From Phormidium tenue FACHB-1052 (lineage in GTDB: Bacteria; Cyanobacteriota; Cyanobacteriia; Phormidesmidales; Phormidesmidaceae): a DNA stretch of 64,000 nucleotides. The stretch's first letter is position 1. Every line of letters begins with the position of its first letter. Under the pieces are notes generated by a model that worked only from the letters and a program-made list of their open reading frames with translations, was not told the origin of the DNA and ran no database searches. The stretch spans positions 744,001 to 808,000 of the forward strand of contig NZ_JACJQN010000001.1 of NCBI RefSeq assembly GCF_014696675.1, given 5' to 3'. Positions 28,600 to 38,708 of the stretch are shown here, piece by piece. Made by a program: the position numbers and the translations under genes.

Positions 28600-29910
28600 C
28601 TACTCCAAACCCCGCCCTTTGATCTGGGCCAAATCTTCTTCTGTCGGTGCAACCTTGTCGGTGTAGTAGCCCGCCGCCTTCTTGGCCTCAATTTCCACCC
28701 GCGCATCGGGCGGCACCAGGTCGTCGGGGATCGGCACCCGCTCGACAATCTCGATGCCCGATCGCACTAGGGCGTTGTACTTCATGTCGCTCATCGACAC
28801 GAAGCGATCGATGCGGGTCACCCCCAGCCAGTGCAGCACATCGGGCATCAGCTCTTGAAAGCGCACATCCTGCACCCCGGCCACGCATTCGGTGCGGGCA
28901 AAGTAGGCGTCGGCGCGATCGCCCCCTTCCTGCCGCTTGCGGGCGTTATACACCAAAAACTTGGTCACTTCCCCCAGGGCGCGCCCTTCCTTGCGGAAGT
29001 AGACGATCAGCCCCGCGCCCCCGGCTTGGGCTGTAGCAATACATTCTTCCAGGCCGTGCACTAGGTAAGGGCGGCAGGTGCAAATGTCAGAACCAAACAC
29101 ATCCGAGCCGTTGCATTCGTCGTGAACCCGTACCGCTAGGGGGCGAGCCGGGTCAGTGATCGCGTCAGGATCACCCACGATATACACCGTAATGCCGCCA
29201 ATGGGGGGCAAAAACACCTTCACATCAAACCGCGTCACCAGCTCAGGGAACATTCCCCCAGTCTGCTCAAACAGGGCGTAGCGCAGATCCTCTTCACTCA
29301 CCCCCAGGCGCTGGGCCACCCCCGGCAGATACCACACCGGCTCTACGGCTGCTTTTGTCACTACTAGATCGCCGCCGGGTTTAACGATTTTGCCGTCTTC
29401 TTTAATTCGTCCCTGGCGCACCGCCTCTAGCAACTCCGGCATTTGAATGTGGGCGCGGGTGACGGCGATCGTGGGGCGAATATCGATGCCTTCAGCAATT
29501 TGGGACGCGTATAGGTTGCCGACCAAGGCCCCAAAGGGGTCGAGGGAGACAATTTTTTCAGGGTCAGCCCAGCTGGGATGGGGGCCAATGGGAATAGTGG
29601 GCGCTGTATTGGTAAAGTCAGGCTTATGATCAGGATCCAGCACCCCGCTGGCCACCGCCAGGGCGCGGTACACGGCATAGGAGCCAGAATGAGTGCCAAT
29701 GGCGTTGCGGTGGTTGGGATCGCTAACCGTCGCCACGATCGCCCCACGCTGGAGCGGATCCCCATGGCCCCACTGCACTGGGATGCCTTTGAGCCCAGAC
29801 CGATTGGAATGAGAGGTGAGCACTATATGGCGGCGCTTGGGCAAGGTTTCCGCCTCGGGTAGACCGGGTTGAGCCAGGTTTCCCGCTGCCAAACCGTTAC
29901 CATCACTCAT
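28600..29910 (-). CDS. URC1-type GTP cyclohydrolase II-like protein
   Basis: A 436-residue protein with an N-terminal extension of about 200 residues and a C-terminal GTP cyclohydrolase II fold. The three zinc cysteines are present (HDECNGSDVFGSDICTC), but the catalytic loops differ from riboflavin-pathway RibA: RKEGRALGEVTKF replaces the usual EGRGIGL, and SMSDMKYNAL replaces TNNPRK. These deviations, together with adjacent URC4 and upp, point to the URC1 branch, thought to open the ring of a uracil-derived nucleotide. No ribB fusion is present. First gene of the operon. Confidence 0.88.
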   Translation of the reverse strand: MSDGNGLAAGNLAQPGLPEAETLPKRRHIVLTSHSNRSGLKGIPVQWGHGDPLQRGAIVATVSDPNHRNAIGTHSGSYAVYRALAVASGVLDPDHKPDFTNTAPTIPIGPHPSWADPEKIVSLDPFGALVGNLYASQIAEGIDIRPTIAVTRAHIQMPELLEAVRQGRIKEDGKIVKPGGDLVVTKAAVEPVWYLPGVAQRLGVSEEDLRYALFEQTGGMFPELVTRFDVKVFLPPIGGITVYIVGDPDAITDPARPLAVRVHDECNGSDVFGSDICTCRPYLVHGLEECIATAQAGGAGLIVYFRKEGRALGEVTKFLVYNARKRQEGGDRADAYFARTECVAGVQDVRFQELMPDVLHWLGVTRIDRFVSMSDMKYNALVRSGIEIVERVPIPDDLVPPDARVEIEAKKAAGYYTDKVAPTEEDLAQIKGRGLE

Positions 29911-30100
29911 AGGTGCCTCATGGAGCAGAAACCACTAATCTGCCACACTTTTTCTCGGATAAACCGCTCACAAGTGACAGACAGCAGTGACTTCATTCTT
30001 TCTTGAGTTTACATTGGGGATCAGCCCAATCCTCAGAGGCGCATTGAACGATTCCGATGTCCCATACTCAGGGGTACAGGAAAAAAGATTCACATTGCAA
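29911..30100. promoter_or_regulatory. Probable promoter region of the URC operon
   Basis: This 190-base AT-richer gap lies upstream of URC1 and downstream of the small hypothetical gene on the same strand. I found no specific operator by eye. No separate gene is visible. Confidence 0.25.
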
Positions 30101-30394
30101 CTATTTGGCTTCAACTTTCTCAACTAGGAACTGGGCCTTTGCCACTACCCATGGCTCAGTTTTTTCACTATTTGCTATTTTCTTTAGCGCATCTGCGGCA
30201 CGATCTTCCCGAATAATACGTCGAGCTGACAAAACCCTAGTCTTTGCACCGCTTTCTTCGTAGCCCTCAATTTTCGTCAAAGCATCAATCAAGTCATCAT
30301 CATTCTTTTCAGCATCAGAGAATGCTTCAAAGTATTTTACGAAGCATCCCATTCCAATTGATTGGATGCCTCTCTTGAGCTGCTCGTCATCCAT
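30101..30394 (-). CDS. Small hypothetical helical protein
   Basis: I do not recognise this 97-residue, charged, all-helical-looking protein (EGYEESGAKTRVLSARRIIREDRAADALKK). Its DNA is clearly more AT-rich than the flanking glgA and URC genes, hinting at recent acquisition. It begins 25 nt after the glgA stop on the same strand, with AAGG eight bases before the ATG, so it may be read from the glgA transcript. Confidence 0.6.
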   Translation of the reverse strand: MDDEQLKRGIQSIGMGCFVKYFEAFSDAEKNDDDLIDALTKIEGYEESGAKTRVLSARRIIREDRAADALKKIANSEKTEPWVVAKAQFLVEKVEAK

Positions 30395-30419
30395 TTACAC
30401 AACCTTGATACTGCATTCG

Positions 30420-31901
30420 TTAAGACTTCGACAACGACGACTTTGGAAAGTTCGCCTCCCCTGTTGTCTCCGTTGATTTTTCTAGCTTAGTCACTTCCGG
30501 CCCAGGCTTAGCTAGCTGGTCTTTAAAGTCGATCCCCAGCATTTCGCTGTAGAGCTTGACGTAGTCGATCGCCGATTTGTCCCAGCTAAAGTCTTGCTCC
30601 ATGGCCCGCTGCTGTAGCGCCCGCCAGGCATCCTTAAAGCGGTAGCCTTCCCAGGCGCGAATCAGGCAGGTAAACAGATCGAGCGGCTCGTAGCGGTCAA
30701 AGCAGTAGCCTGTGCCCGCTTGATGCTCAGGGTCGTGGTGCTGCACCGTATCCACCAGGCCGCCCGTGCGCCGCACTACTGGAATACAGCCGTAGCGCAT
30801 GGCAATCATCTGGCTAATGCCGCAGGGCTCAAACCGCGACGGCATCAGAAACGCGTCGGCTCCAGCGTAGATGCGGCGACCCAGTCCCTCGCTGTAGAGC
30901 AGGTAGGTGGCCATGCGGCCCCGGTAGCGGCTGGCCATCTGCCAGAGCTGGGTTTCGTAGTAGCGATCGCCCGTGCCCAGCAAAATAAACTGCGCATCGG
31001 TGTACGACAAAAACCGATCCAAAATTTGCAGAATCAGGTCGAGCCCCTTCTGCTCGACCAATCGGCCCACTAGACCCACCAAAAAAGCCTTTGAGTTGAC
31101 CTCTAGACCCAGCTCTTCTTGAATAGTGATCTTGTTAGCGCGACGCTGATCGAGGGTGTCAGCGGTGAAGTTTTTAGCGATGTAGCGATCGGTGGCTGGG
31201 TCGTAAGACTCATCATCAATGCCATTGAGAATGCCGCTCAGCTTGCCGCTGATAAACGACAGCAGCCCTTCCAGCTCTTCGCCGTAGTCGGGGGTTTTAA
31301 TTTGCTGGGCATAGGTGGGCGATACCGTGTTGACGCGATCGGCAGCCTGCACCGCCGCCGCCATGGTGTTGTGCCCCTGCATATACCACGGGCACCAGGT
31401 AATGCGCTCTAGCTCCCAGCGCCACGGCCCCTGGTAAGCCAGGTTGTGGATCGTAAACACCGTGCCAATGTCGGGCGACTGCTGCATCCACACCGGAATC
31501 ATGCCCGTGTGCCAGTCGTGGCAGTGAATGATCTGGGGCTTCCAGTAGTTCCAGGCAAACTCAGCCGCGCCGTTGGCAAAGAAGGTAAACCGCCAGGCTT
31601 CGTCGTCGCCGCCATAGACCTTGCGAGGGTCAAAGGCGGGATGGCCAAATAGATACACCGGCACGTCCGACTCAGGCAGAGTAGTCTCGTACACCGCAAA
31701 GTCGTTAAACATGGCGGTGCCTTTCCACACCGGCTCTTCAGGAATATCGACCTTGTCAGGCAAAAAGCCGTAGTAGGGCATGAAGATGCGCACATCGTGC
31801 CCCATTTTGCGCAGCACTTTAGGCAGAGAACCCACGACGTCACCCATACCGCCGACCTTAGCCAGGGGTGCCGCTTCCGCTGCTACAAAAAGAATTTCCA
31901 T
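30420..31901 (-). CDS. glgA: Glycogen synthase (ADP-glucose type)
   Basis: Elongates alpha-1,4-glucan from ADP-glucose. The 493-residue GT5-family protein begins [24 protein letters not shown], with the substrate-binding K-x-G-G motif at about residue 15, and ends with the catalytic [15 protein letters not shown] region. The last 30 residues are a variable polar tail. Most cyanobacteria have two glgA paralogues; I cannot say which this is. Its neighbours suggest no glycogen operon; glgP lies 5 kb away. Confidence 0.95.
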   Translation of the reverse strand: MEILFVAAEAAPLAKVGGMGDVVGSLPKVLRKMGHDVRIFMPYYGFLPDKVDIPEEPVWKGTAMFNDFAVYETTLPESDVPVYLFGHPAFDPRKVYGGDDEAWRFTFFANGAAEFAWNYWKPQIIHCHDWHTGMIPVWMQQSPDIGTVFTIHNLAYQGPWRWELERITWCPWYMQGHNTMAAAVQAADRVNTVSPTYAQQIKTPDYGEELEGLLSFISGKLSGILNGIDDESYDPATDRYIAKNFTADTLDQRRANKITIQEELGLEVNSKAFLVGLVGRLVEQKGLDLILQILDRFLSYTDAQFILLGTGDRYYETQLWQMASRYRGRMATYLLYSEGLGRRIYAGADAFLMPSRFEPCGISQMIAMRYGCIPVVRRTGGLVDTVQHHDPEHQAGTGYCFDRYEPLDLFTCLIRAWEGYRFKDAWRALQQRAMEQDFSWDKSAIDYVKLYSEMLGIDFKDQLAKPGPEVTKLEKSTETTGEANFPKSSLSKS

Positions 31902-32152
31902 ATCGCCCGCCCTGCTGTTGGATCAATCGGTTGTCCTCAGTCTACGGGGGTGTGGGCGTTATGCCTAGATCATTGGCCCTCAGCCATTCTCCATTTCGGG
32001 GCCCACGCTCGACCCCGCCGAGAGCTGCCCTTCCCCTCGATCGCAGCTCGGCCAGTTGCCCGATTCACGAGCGGTTTGGGCAACTGGCCCTAGACGATCG
32101 CGACCTGCGTCTAGAACGGCAGTGGCCACAGAGGTTGGGCAAGGGCAATGGT

Positions 32153-32476
32153 CTAGCTCAGGTACTTAGTTAGAGTTTCGCTATATTCGTCGTATTTTTT
32201 TGCCCCCACCAAGGTCTCCGCGACATCGCCCTGCTGAAAGAACATCACGGCGGGAATGCTGCGAATGCCGTAGCGCTTGGCCACCGCCTGATTGGCATCT
32301 AGATCGAGCTTGAGGACTTTGACGCGATCGCCGTATTCGTCGGCTAGCTGATCCATCAGCGGGGCCACTAGCTTGCAGGGGCCACACCAGGCCGCCGTAC
32401 AATCGACCACAAACAATGACTCTGCACTGAGCAACGCATCAAACTCAGTTTCGTTTTCAATGTAGGCAGCGGGCAT
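32153..32476 (-). CDS. trxA: Thioredoxin
   Basis: A 107-residue thioredoxin with active site AWCGPCK near residues 28-34 and the cis-proline in RSIPAVMFF. It reduces disulfides in target proteins of carbon metabolism and antioxidant defence. The frame extends 22 codons upstream, but the ATG at 32474-32476 (MPAAYIENE) gives the standard length. The catalytic motif is preceded by VVDCTAAW rather than the more usual VDFWAxW, marking it as an m-/y-variant or cyanobacterial-specific type. Confidence 0.92.
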   Translation of the reverse strand: MPAAYIENETEFDALLSAESLFVVDCTAAWCGPCKLVAPLMDQLADEYGDRVKVLKLDLDANQAVAKRYGIRSIPAVMFFQQGDVAETLVGAKKYDEYSETLTKYLS

Positions 32477-32875
32477 AGGTGAAATCTCAGTTAAAAGCCT
32501 ATTCTCCCACGGGGATGGTTCAGGAAACCGGTCGCTCCCCATCGCCCCTTTCCCTAGATAAAGTGGGCGAGGCGGCTAAAACTGACCTAAGCAAGAATTT
32601 GCTCAAAGTCGGGGCCATCAAAATATACAAAACTTTACAAGTAAAACGCTAGATATACGGTTGCACGTTGTTTGTTGCTCCACAACTAGTTTTTATTTAG
32701 CAATTTGACCGTCTAAGGTTCCACCAGCTTTTCAAACGTGCTAGGGTATCTCCAGAGATTTAGAGTTCGGTTAGCAGCATTTGTTTCTAGTACTAACGAG
32801 TTTTTCCGTTTTTCCATTGACAGACTTCTCTCCGAAATTTTGCTCTGTACATCCTTTAATTTTTGGAGAAAAGAT

Positions 32876-33205
32876 ATGTCAATCTACGTAGGCAACCTGT
32901 CCTATGACGCTACCAGCGAAGACCTAACCTCTGTATTTGCAGAGTACGGGTCTGTTAAGCGGGTACAACTTCCCACCGATCGTGAAACCGGGCGCATGCG
33001 CGGCTTTGCCTTCGTTGAGATGTCTGCTGATTCTGAAGAAAACGCCGCCATCGAAGCCCTAGACGGTGCTGAGTGGATGGGTCGTGACCTCAAAGTCAAC
33101 AAAGCTAAGCCCCGTGAAGATCGCGGTGGCGGCGGTGGTAACTTTGGTGGTGGCGGCGGTGGTCGTCGTGGCGGTGGCGACAGCTTCTCCCGCGGCGGTT
33201 ACTAA
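32876..33205 (+). CDS. RNA-binding protein, RRM with glycine-rich tail (Rbp)
   Basis: A 109-residue single-RRM protein. RNP2 is IYVGNL (residues 3-8) and RNP1 is RGFAFVEM (about 41-48); the last 30 residues are Gly/Arg-rich. Cyanobacterial Rbp proteins are typically cold-induced and bind RNA. The ATG at 32876 follows TTGGAGAA; the open frame upstream to 32738 is probably untranslated leader. The AT-rich leader and TTGACA at 32817-32822 (possible -35 box) would fit cold-shock-type regulation, which is inference. Confidence 0.92.
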   Translation: MSIYVGNLSYDATSEDLTSVFAEYGSVKRVQLPTDRETGRMRGFAFVEMSADSEENAAIEALDGAEWMGRDLKVNKAKPREDRGGGGGNFGGGGGGRRGGGDSFSRGGY

Positions 33206-33248
33206 ATCTGTCCTGCGGCTTGGCTCTAAACGCTAGGCTACCAGCAGT

Positions 33249-33287
33249 AAAAAGGGACTTAGGCATGACTGCCTAAGTCCCTTTTTT
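33249..33287 (+). terminator. Rho-independent terminator of the rbp gene
   Basis: A perfect 17-bp stem (33249-33265 with 33270-33286) with TGAC loop ends in a T6 run. The A5 on the left arm makes it potentially bidirectional, also serving the convergent adenosine deaminase-like gene. Confidence 0.93.
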
Positions 33288-33325
33288 AATGTATGTTCTT
33301 CATCGTCTCTTACCCCAACGTGGCG

Positions 33326-34396
33326 CTAAGACGGCATCAGTACCTCTTGGCTGATGCCGTTGTTGATGGAGTGATTATGGGGCGACACTTGCAGCATATC
33401 GGTGAGCAGCGTAGTGGGGGGCTGGCTGTGGGGCCAGGCAAAGGCGTGGCGAAAGGCCGCTTCCTGGCAGGCTTGCAGCTCTTCAAAGCCGATCACGTCG
33501 TGGGTGAGCAGGTTTTCGTACTCAAAGGGCAGTCGCACGTTATGCAGCCCGGCGTTGTCGGTGCAGATGGCAATATCGACCCCGGCCTCAAAGCAGCGAT
33601 CGAACACGACCTTGAGCTGACTAATCTCCTCTAGGGTGCCGGTCTTGAGGTAGGTGGTGGGGCACACCTCCAAGCACTGGCCTCGGGCCGCCACCTCCGG
33701 CAGCAGCTCCGGGTGCCGCAGTGGAATTTGAATGCCGTGGCCAATCCGCATCAGGTAGGGCAGCAGCTTGGGATGGTCGCCATCGACAGTTTCGTAGAGG
33801 TGGCCTGTGGTTTTGAGGCCTAGATCCTGGGCGCGTTGGTAGAGTTGGGTAAATTCGTCGATGCGATCGCCGTACTTGGCATCACCGCCCGCCACATCCA
33901 CAGCGCACACGTACTCAGGGTATTGCCCCGCCAGTTCCACAATCGCCTGGTTCACCTCGTGGGGCAGCCGCGAGTGCATACAGAGAATCTGCTTAGTCAC
34001 AATCGGGTACTCAGGTTGCTGGCTGGCTCGCCCGACAATTTCGACAATCTCAGCCATCGCCTCAATGCGCTGGTTCTGGGTCAAATGCTCAGGGGTGCGC
34101 AGGTAGGGGGTGTAGCGCAGCTCTAAGTAGGCCAGATTTTCAAAAATGTAGGCACCCCGAATCAAGCGATAGATGAAGTAGGGCAAAGCCTCGTAGGTTT
34201 GCACACTCTCGACGAGGGTATGCAGCTCTAGATACTCTGCGAGGGTGTTGCGAGGACGGGTGTAAAACTGCTCAAACGCCGGATAATCAGCAAACTGGCC
34301 CGACAGATCGGGGCGATTGCGCTCAAAATAGCGCCACAGTACTCGGGGTACGACAGAACCGCCCAGATGGCGGTGTAGCTCGGCATATAGACTCAC
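33326..34396 (-). CDS. Adenosine deaminase-like amidohydrolase
   Basis: A 356-residue TIM-barrel deaminase of the ADA family. Zinc ligands and catalytic residues align as ELHRHLGGS (HxH), TTGHLYET (HxxE in place of HAGE), IGHGIQI and ICTDNAGL. The last replaces the usual TDDP, so the metal Asp is kept but the purine-contacting Asp is Asn. The substrate may be adenosine or another aminopurine. The frame extends to 34558, but GGAGG sits five bases before a GTG at 34394-34396 that begins VSLYAELHRHL, while the extension crosses an interspersed repeat, so GTG is chosen. Confidence 0.85.
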   Translation of the reverse strand: MSLYAELHRHLGGSVVPRVLWRYFERNRPDLSGQFADYPAFEQFYTRPRNTLAEYLELHTLVESVQTYEALPYFIYRLIRGAYIFENLAYLELRYTPYLRTPEHLTQNQRIEAMAEIVEIVGRASQQPEYPIVTKQILCMHSRLPHEVNQAIVELAGQYPEYVCAVDVAGGDAKYGDRIDEFTQLYQRAQDLGLKTTGHLYETVDGDHPKLLPYLMRIGHGIQIPLRHPELLPEVAARGQCLEVCPTTYLKTGTLEEISQLKVVFDRCFEAGVDIAICTDNAGLHNVRLPFEYENLLTHDVIGFEELQACQEAAFRHAFAWPHSQPPTTLLTDMLQVSPHNHSINNGISQEVLMPS

Positions 34397-34450
34397 GGGA
34401 ACCTCCGCCTTAGTGAAGATTTGATGGGCTAAGCCCGCGATCGCCCCTCC

Positions 34451-34497
34451 GAACCGACGCGTCTCTTGCGGAGAGGCTGCGCCCATGGCGATCGCAA
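34451..34497. repeat. Interspersed cyanobacterial repeat fragment upstream of ada
   Basis: The sequence GCGTCTCTTGCGGAGAGGC followed by TGCGCCCATGGCGATCGC is a repeat type common in Nostocales and Leptolyngbyaceae. It includes a small hairpin (GTCTCT/AGAGGC) and a HIP1 octamer. Confidence 0.6.
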
Positions 34498-34705
34498 ATC
34501 CGTAGGAAATCTGAAGAAATGTAAACTCAATCTGCCTCCGTTCTATCGCATATTTCACTCATTGGGTATAAGGTTAAACACATTTAATTTGCTAGGGGTT
34601 CGGGCTTTAGGTAGAATTACCCCTTGAGCAGCGCTGCAAATTCCAAGTTGACACAATGACATTTACCTAGTGATAATGGGAATTTGTGTGAACTTTAGAG
34701 CCTGA

Positions 34706-36046
<1,341 letters not shown>

Positions 36047-36096
36047 GGCTTGGCAGGTTTGTTTTTTTGAATTTATTTCTAACGGGGGGATTTTCC

Positions 36097-36693
36097 ATGG
36101 AACTGACTATTGAGTGCAAATCGCGCGATGCAAAGGCTAAGCCTAACGCCCTACGCCGCGAAGGGCTGCTGCCGGTAGTTCTTTACGGTCACCAAGGCAC
36201 TGAGTCGGTGTCGCTGACCGTCAACCAAAAAGATGCTGACCTGCTGCTGCGCAAGGCCGCCGTCAACAACACCATGATTGACCTCAAAATTCCAGATATG
36301 CCTTGGAATGGCAAGGCTCTGCTGCGGGAAGTTCAGGCCCACCCCTGGAAGAAAACCGTGTACCACCTCAGCTTCTTTGCCGTTAAGGCCCAGGATTTTG
36401 TGGAAGTGGGCGTAGTGCTCAACTTTGTGGGGGAGCCCACGGGTGTGAAAGACGATGGCGGTGTGCTCAACACTGAGATCAACGAAGTTACGGTCAAGTG
36501 TAAGGCGATCGACATCCCTGAGGCGATTGAGGTAGATGTATCTGGGCTGGCTGTGGGTGACTCACTCACCGTGGCTGACCTGGTGCTGCCCGAGGGCGCT
36601 GTGGTAGCTGGCGACCAAACTCAAACCATTGCTACGGTGCTCCAGGGCCGCATGGCTGAGGGCGAAGGCGAGGCCGAAGCGGCGGCAGAATAG
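36097..36693 (+). CDS. rplY: Ribosomal protein bL25, CTC form
   Basis: A 198-residue bL25: N-terminal 5S-rRNA-binding domain (ECKSRDAKAKPNALRREGLLPVVLYGH) plus the C-terminal CTC beta domain (VEVGVVLNFVGEPTGVKDDGGVLN, then DIPEAIEVDVSGLAVGDSL) and an acidic Glu/Ala tail. The ATG at 36097 follows a G6 run (GGGGGGA) as ribosome binding site. It starts 50 nt after purA and may be partly cotranscribed. Confidence 0.94.
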   Translation: MELTIECKSRDAKAKPNALRREGLLPVVLYGHQGTESVSLTVNQKDADLLLRKAAVNNTMIDLKIPDMPWNGKALLREVQAHPWKKTVYHLSFFAVKAQDFVEVGVVLNFVGEPTGVKDDGGVLNTEINEVTVKCKAIDIPEAIEVDVSGLAVGDSLTVADLVLPEGAVVAGDQTQTIATVLQGRMAEGEGEAEAAAE

Positions 36694-36727
36694 GCTGGCT
36701 CGCTAATACGGCAAGTTTTAATCCCTA

Positions 36728-36757
36728 GGGGCTAGGAAACATATTCCTGGCCCCTTT
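36728..36757 (+). terminator. Probable terminator of rplY
   Basis: GGGGCTAGGAA pairs with TTCCTGGCCCC around ACATA, followed by only TTT. The stem is strong and the T-run weak. Confidence 0.6.
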
Positions 36758-36788
36758 GTAGCGTTAGGCACTTTTTGGCAGGTAGAAT

Positions 36789-38324
36789 ATGGCCGATTTT
36801 GCACTTCCCGAGTTGATTCAGCAGATGAGTCAGCCGGGGTTTTATCCCCACCCGGTAGTTGAGCCGATTCGGCTGCTGCAAACCCACGTGTCCTATGTGC
36901 TGCTGACCGGCGACTACGCTTACAAAGTGAAAAAGCCGGTAAATTTCGGCTTTCTAGACTATTCCACCCTGGAGAAGCGGCAGCACTTTTGCCAAGAGGA
37001 ACTGCGGCTTAACCAGCGGGGGGCCGGAGCGCTGTACCTAGAGGTGGTCGCTCTGGGCCAGACCGGCGATACCTACCACCTGGGCAGCGGCACGCCCGTG
37101 GAGTATGCCGTCAAAATGGTTCAGTTTCCGCAGGATACGCTGCTCAGTTCCCTGTATGATCGCGGCGAACTCACCCCAGCCCTGATGGTAGAGCTAGCAG
37201 CGGCAGTGGCCGACTTTCACCTGGGAGCCGAAACTAATGACCACATCCGCACCTTTGGCGCAGTGGAGCAGATTCGCCAGGCCTTTGACGAAAACTACGA
37301 GCAGACCACTGGCTTTATCGGCGGCCCCCAGACCCAGGCCCAATTCAATGAGACCAAGGCCTACACCGACTCTTTCTTTGCGGCCCATGGCGATCTGTTT
37401 AAACGGCGGGTTGAACAAAACTGGATTCGCGCCTGCCACGGCGACCTGCACCTAAACAATCTGTGTCGCTGGCAAGATCAACTCTATCTCTTTGACTGCA
37501 TCGAGTTTAACGAGCCCTTTCGCTACGTCGATGTGATGTACGACGTCGGCTTTGTGGTGATGGATTTGCTGTCTAAGGACTGCGCTACTCTGGCTACGGT
37601 GTTCTTAAACCACTATGTAGAGCGCACTGGCGACTGGGAAGGGGTGCAGCTGCTGCCCCTGTACATTAGCCGCCAGGCCTACGTGCGGGCCAAGGTGACC
37701 TCATTTTTGCTCGGCGACCCGTCGGTGGATGAGGAGAGTAAGCGCAAGGCTGCTGAGACGGCGGCTAGCTACTACCGCCTCGCCTGGTCGGTGTGTCAGC
37801 CCCGCAGCGGTGCAGTTTATGTGATGGCTGGGCTATCCGGTTCGGGTAAGTCCACCACCGCTCGGCAGTTAGCGAGTCAAATCAACGGCATTCACCTGCG
37901 CAGCGATGCGGTGCGCAAGCACCTAGCCGGGGTGCCCTTAGACCAACGAGGCGACGACAGCCTCTACACCCCAGCCATGACGGAGAAAACCTACGATCGC
38001 CTCCTCACCCTGGGTATTGCCCTAGCCCAGGCAGGCTACCCGGTAATTCTCGATGCCAAGTACGATCGCCAGGCCCTGCGTCAGACTGCAATTGAGACCA
38101 TTCAGCAGGCAGAACTGCCGGTGAGCATTTTGCACTGCACGGCTCCCCCTGAGGTATTGGAGCAGCGGGTGCGCGATCGCGCGGGGGACATTGCTGACGC
38201 CACCGTAGCGGTGCTCCAGCGCCAGCAGATGGAGCCCTTTACTGCGGTTGAGCAGCCGCTGGTGCAGGCGATCGACACCACCCAGGCGGTGCCCCTGCAA
38301 ATAGCCGCTATAGTAGGGGCATAG
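36789..38324 (+). CDS. Aminoglycoside-phosphotransferase-like / P-loop kinase fusion
   Basis: A 511-residue two-domain protein. Residues 1-330 form an APH-like kinase fold with Brenner motif CHGDLHLNN at about 216-224 and metal site LFDCIEFNEPFR. Residues 345-511 are a P-loop nucleotide kinase (GLSGSGKSTTARQLAS near 348, then LRSDAVRKHLAG, VILDAKY). The fusion is widespread in bacteria and often annotated as AAA-family ATPase. Substrates are unknown. A small GTG-start membrane protein gene follows 42 nt later. Confidence 0.88.
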   Translation: MADFALPELIQQMSQPGFYPHPVVEPIRLLQTHVSYVLLTGDYAYKVKKPVNFGFLDYSTLEKRQHFCQEELRLNQRGAGALYLEVVALGQTGDTYHLGSGTPVEYAVKMVQFPQDTLLSSLYDRGELTPALMVELAAAVADFHLGAETNDHIRTFGAVEQIRQAFDENYEQTTGFIGGPQTQAQFNETKAYTDSFFAAHGDLFKRRVEQNWIRACHGDLHLNNLCRWQDQLYLFDCIEFNEPFRYVDVMYDVGFVVMDLLSKDCATLATVFLNHYVERTGDWEGVQLLPLYISRQAYVRAKVTSFLLGDPSVDEESKRKAAETAASYYRLAWSVCQPRSGAVYVMAGLSGSGKSTTARQLASQINGIHLRSDAVRKHLAGVPLDQRGDDSLYTPAMTEKTYDRLLTLGIALAQAGYPVILDAKYDRQALRQTAIETIQQAELPVSILHCTAPPEVLEQRVRDRAGDIADATVAVLQRQQMEPFTAVEQPLVQAIDTTQAVPLQIAAIVGA

Positions 38325-38366
38325 GCGCTTGCCTAGCCTCGCTAGCGCCCCAGAGAGGATGTACCG

Positions 38367-38654
38367 GTGGCCGACAAAATTATTCCACCAGCGCTAAAAA
38401 TTTGGCTGGCCTTTCTATTTATATTCTTGCTGCTGGGCTATGGCGTGGTGCCCAGCATTTTGTTGGGAGCGGTGGCTGGGTTTGCCGGAGGCACCATCAA
38501 TGCGTGGTGGATGACCCCTGGTGGCGAGCCCACCACCACCCTAGAACTGCCGGCCCCGCTGCGCCAGCTCAACCCGAGACGGCTGCCCCTGGGCAACCTC
38601 TTGCGGCGCGGCGGCACCCAGCGGTTGCCACGGTTGCCTCGGGCGCGGCGGTAG
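38367..38654 (+). CDS. Small membrane protein, basic C-terminus
   Basis: A 95-residue hypothetical protein starting at GTG (38367) with GAGAGGAT upstream. It has two hydrophobic helices (about 12-30 and 33-48) and an Arg/Pro/Leu-rich C-terminal half (RRLPLGNLLRRGGTQRLPRLPRARR, shown in part). I recognise no family. It lies between the kinase fusion and dprA, both on the same strand. Confidence 0.6.
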   Translation: MADKIIPPALKIWLAFLFIFLLLGYGVVPSILLGAVAGFAGGTINAWWMTPGGEPTTTLELPAPLRQLNPRRLPLGNLLRRGGTQRLPRLPRARR

Positions 38655-38708
38655 GGCAGACGGGAGAATACGGGCATACTGAGCGGGAGAATCTTACCCC
38701 CGTCCAGC

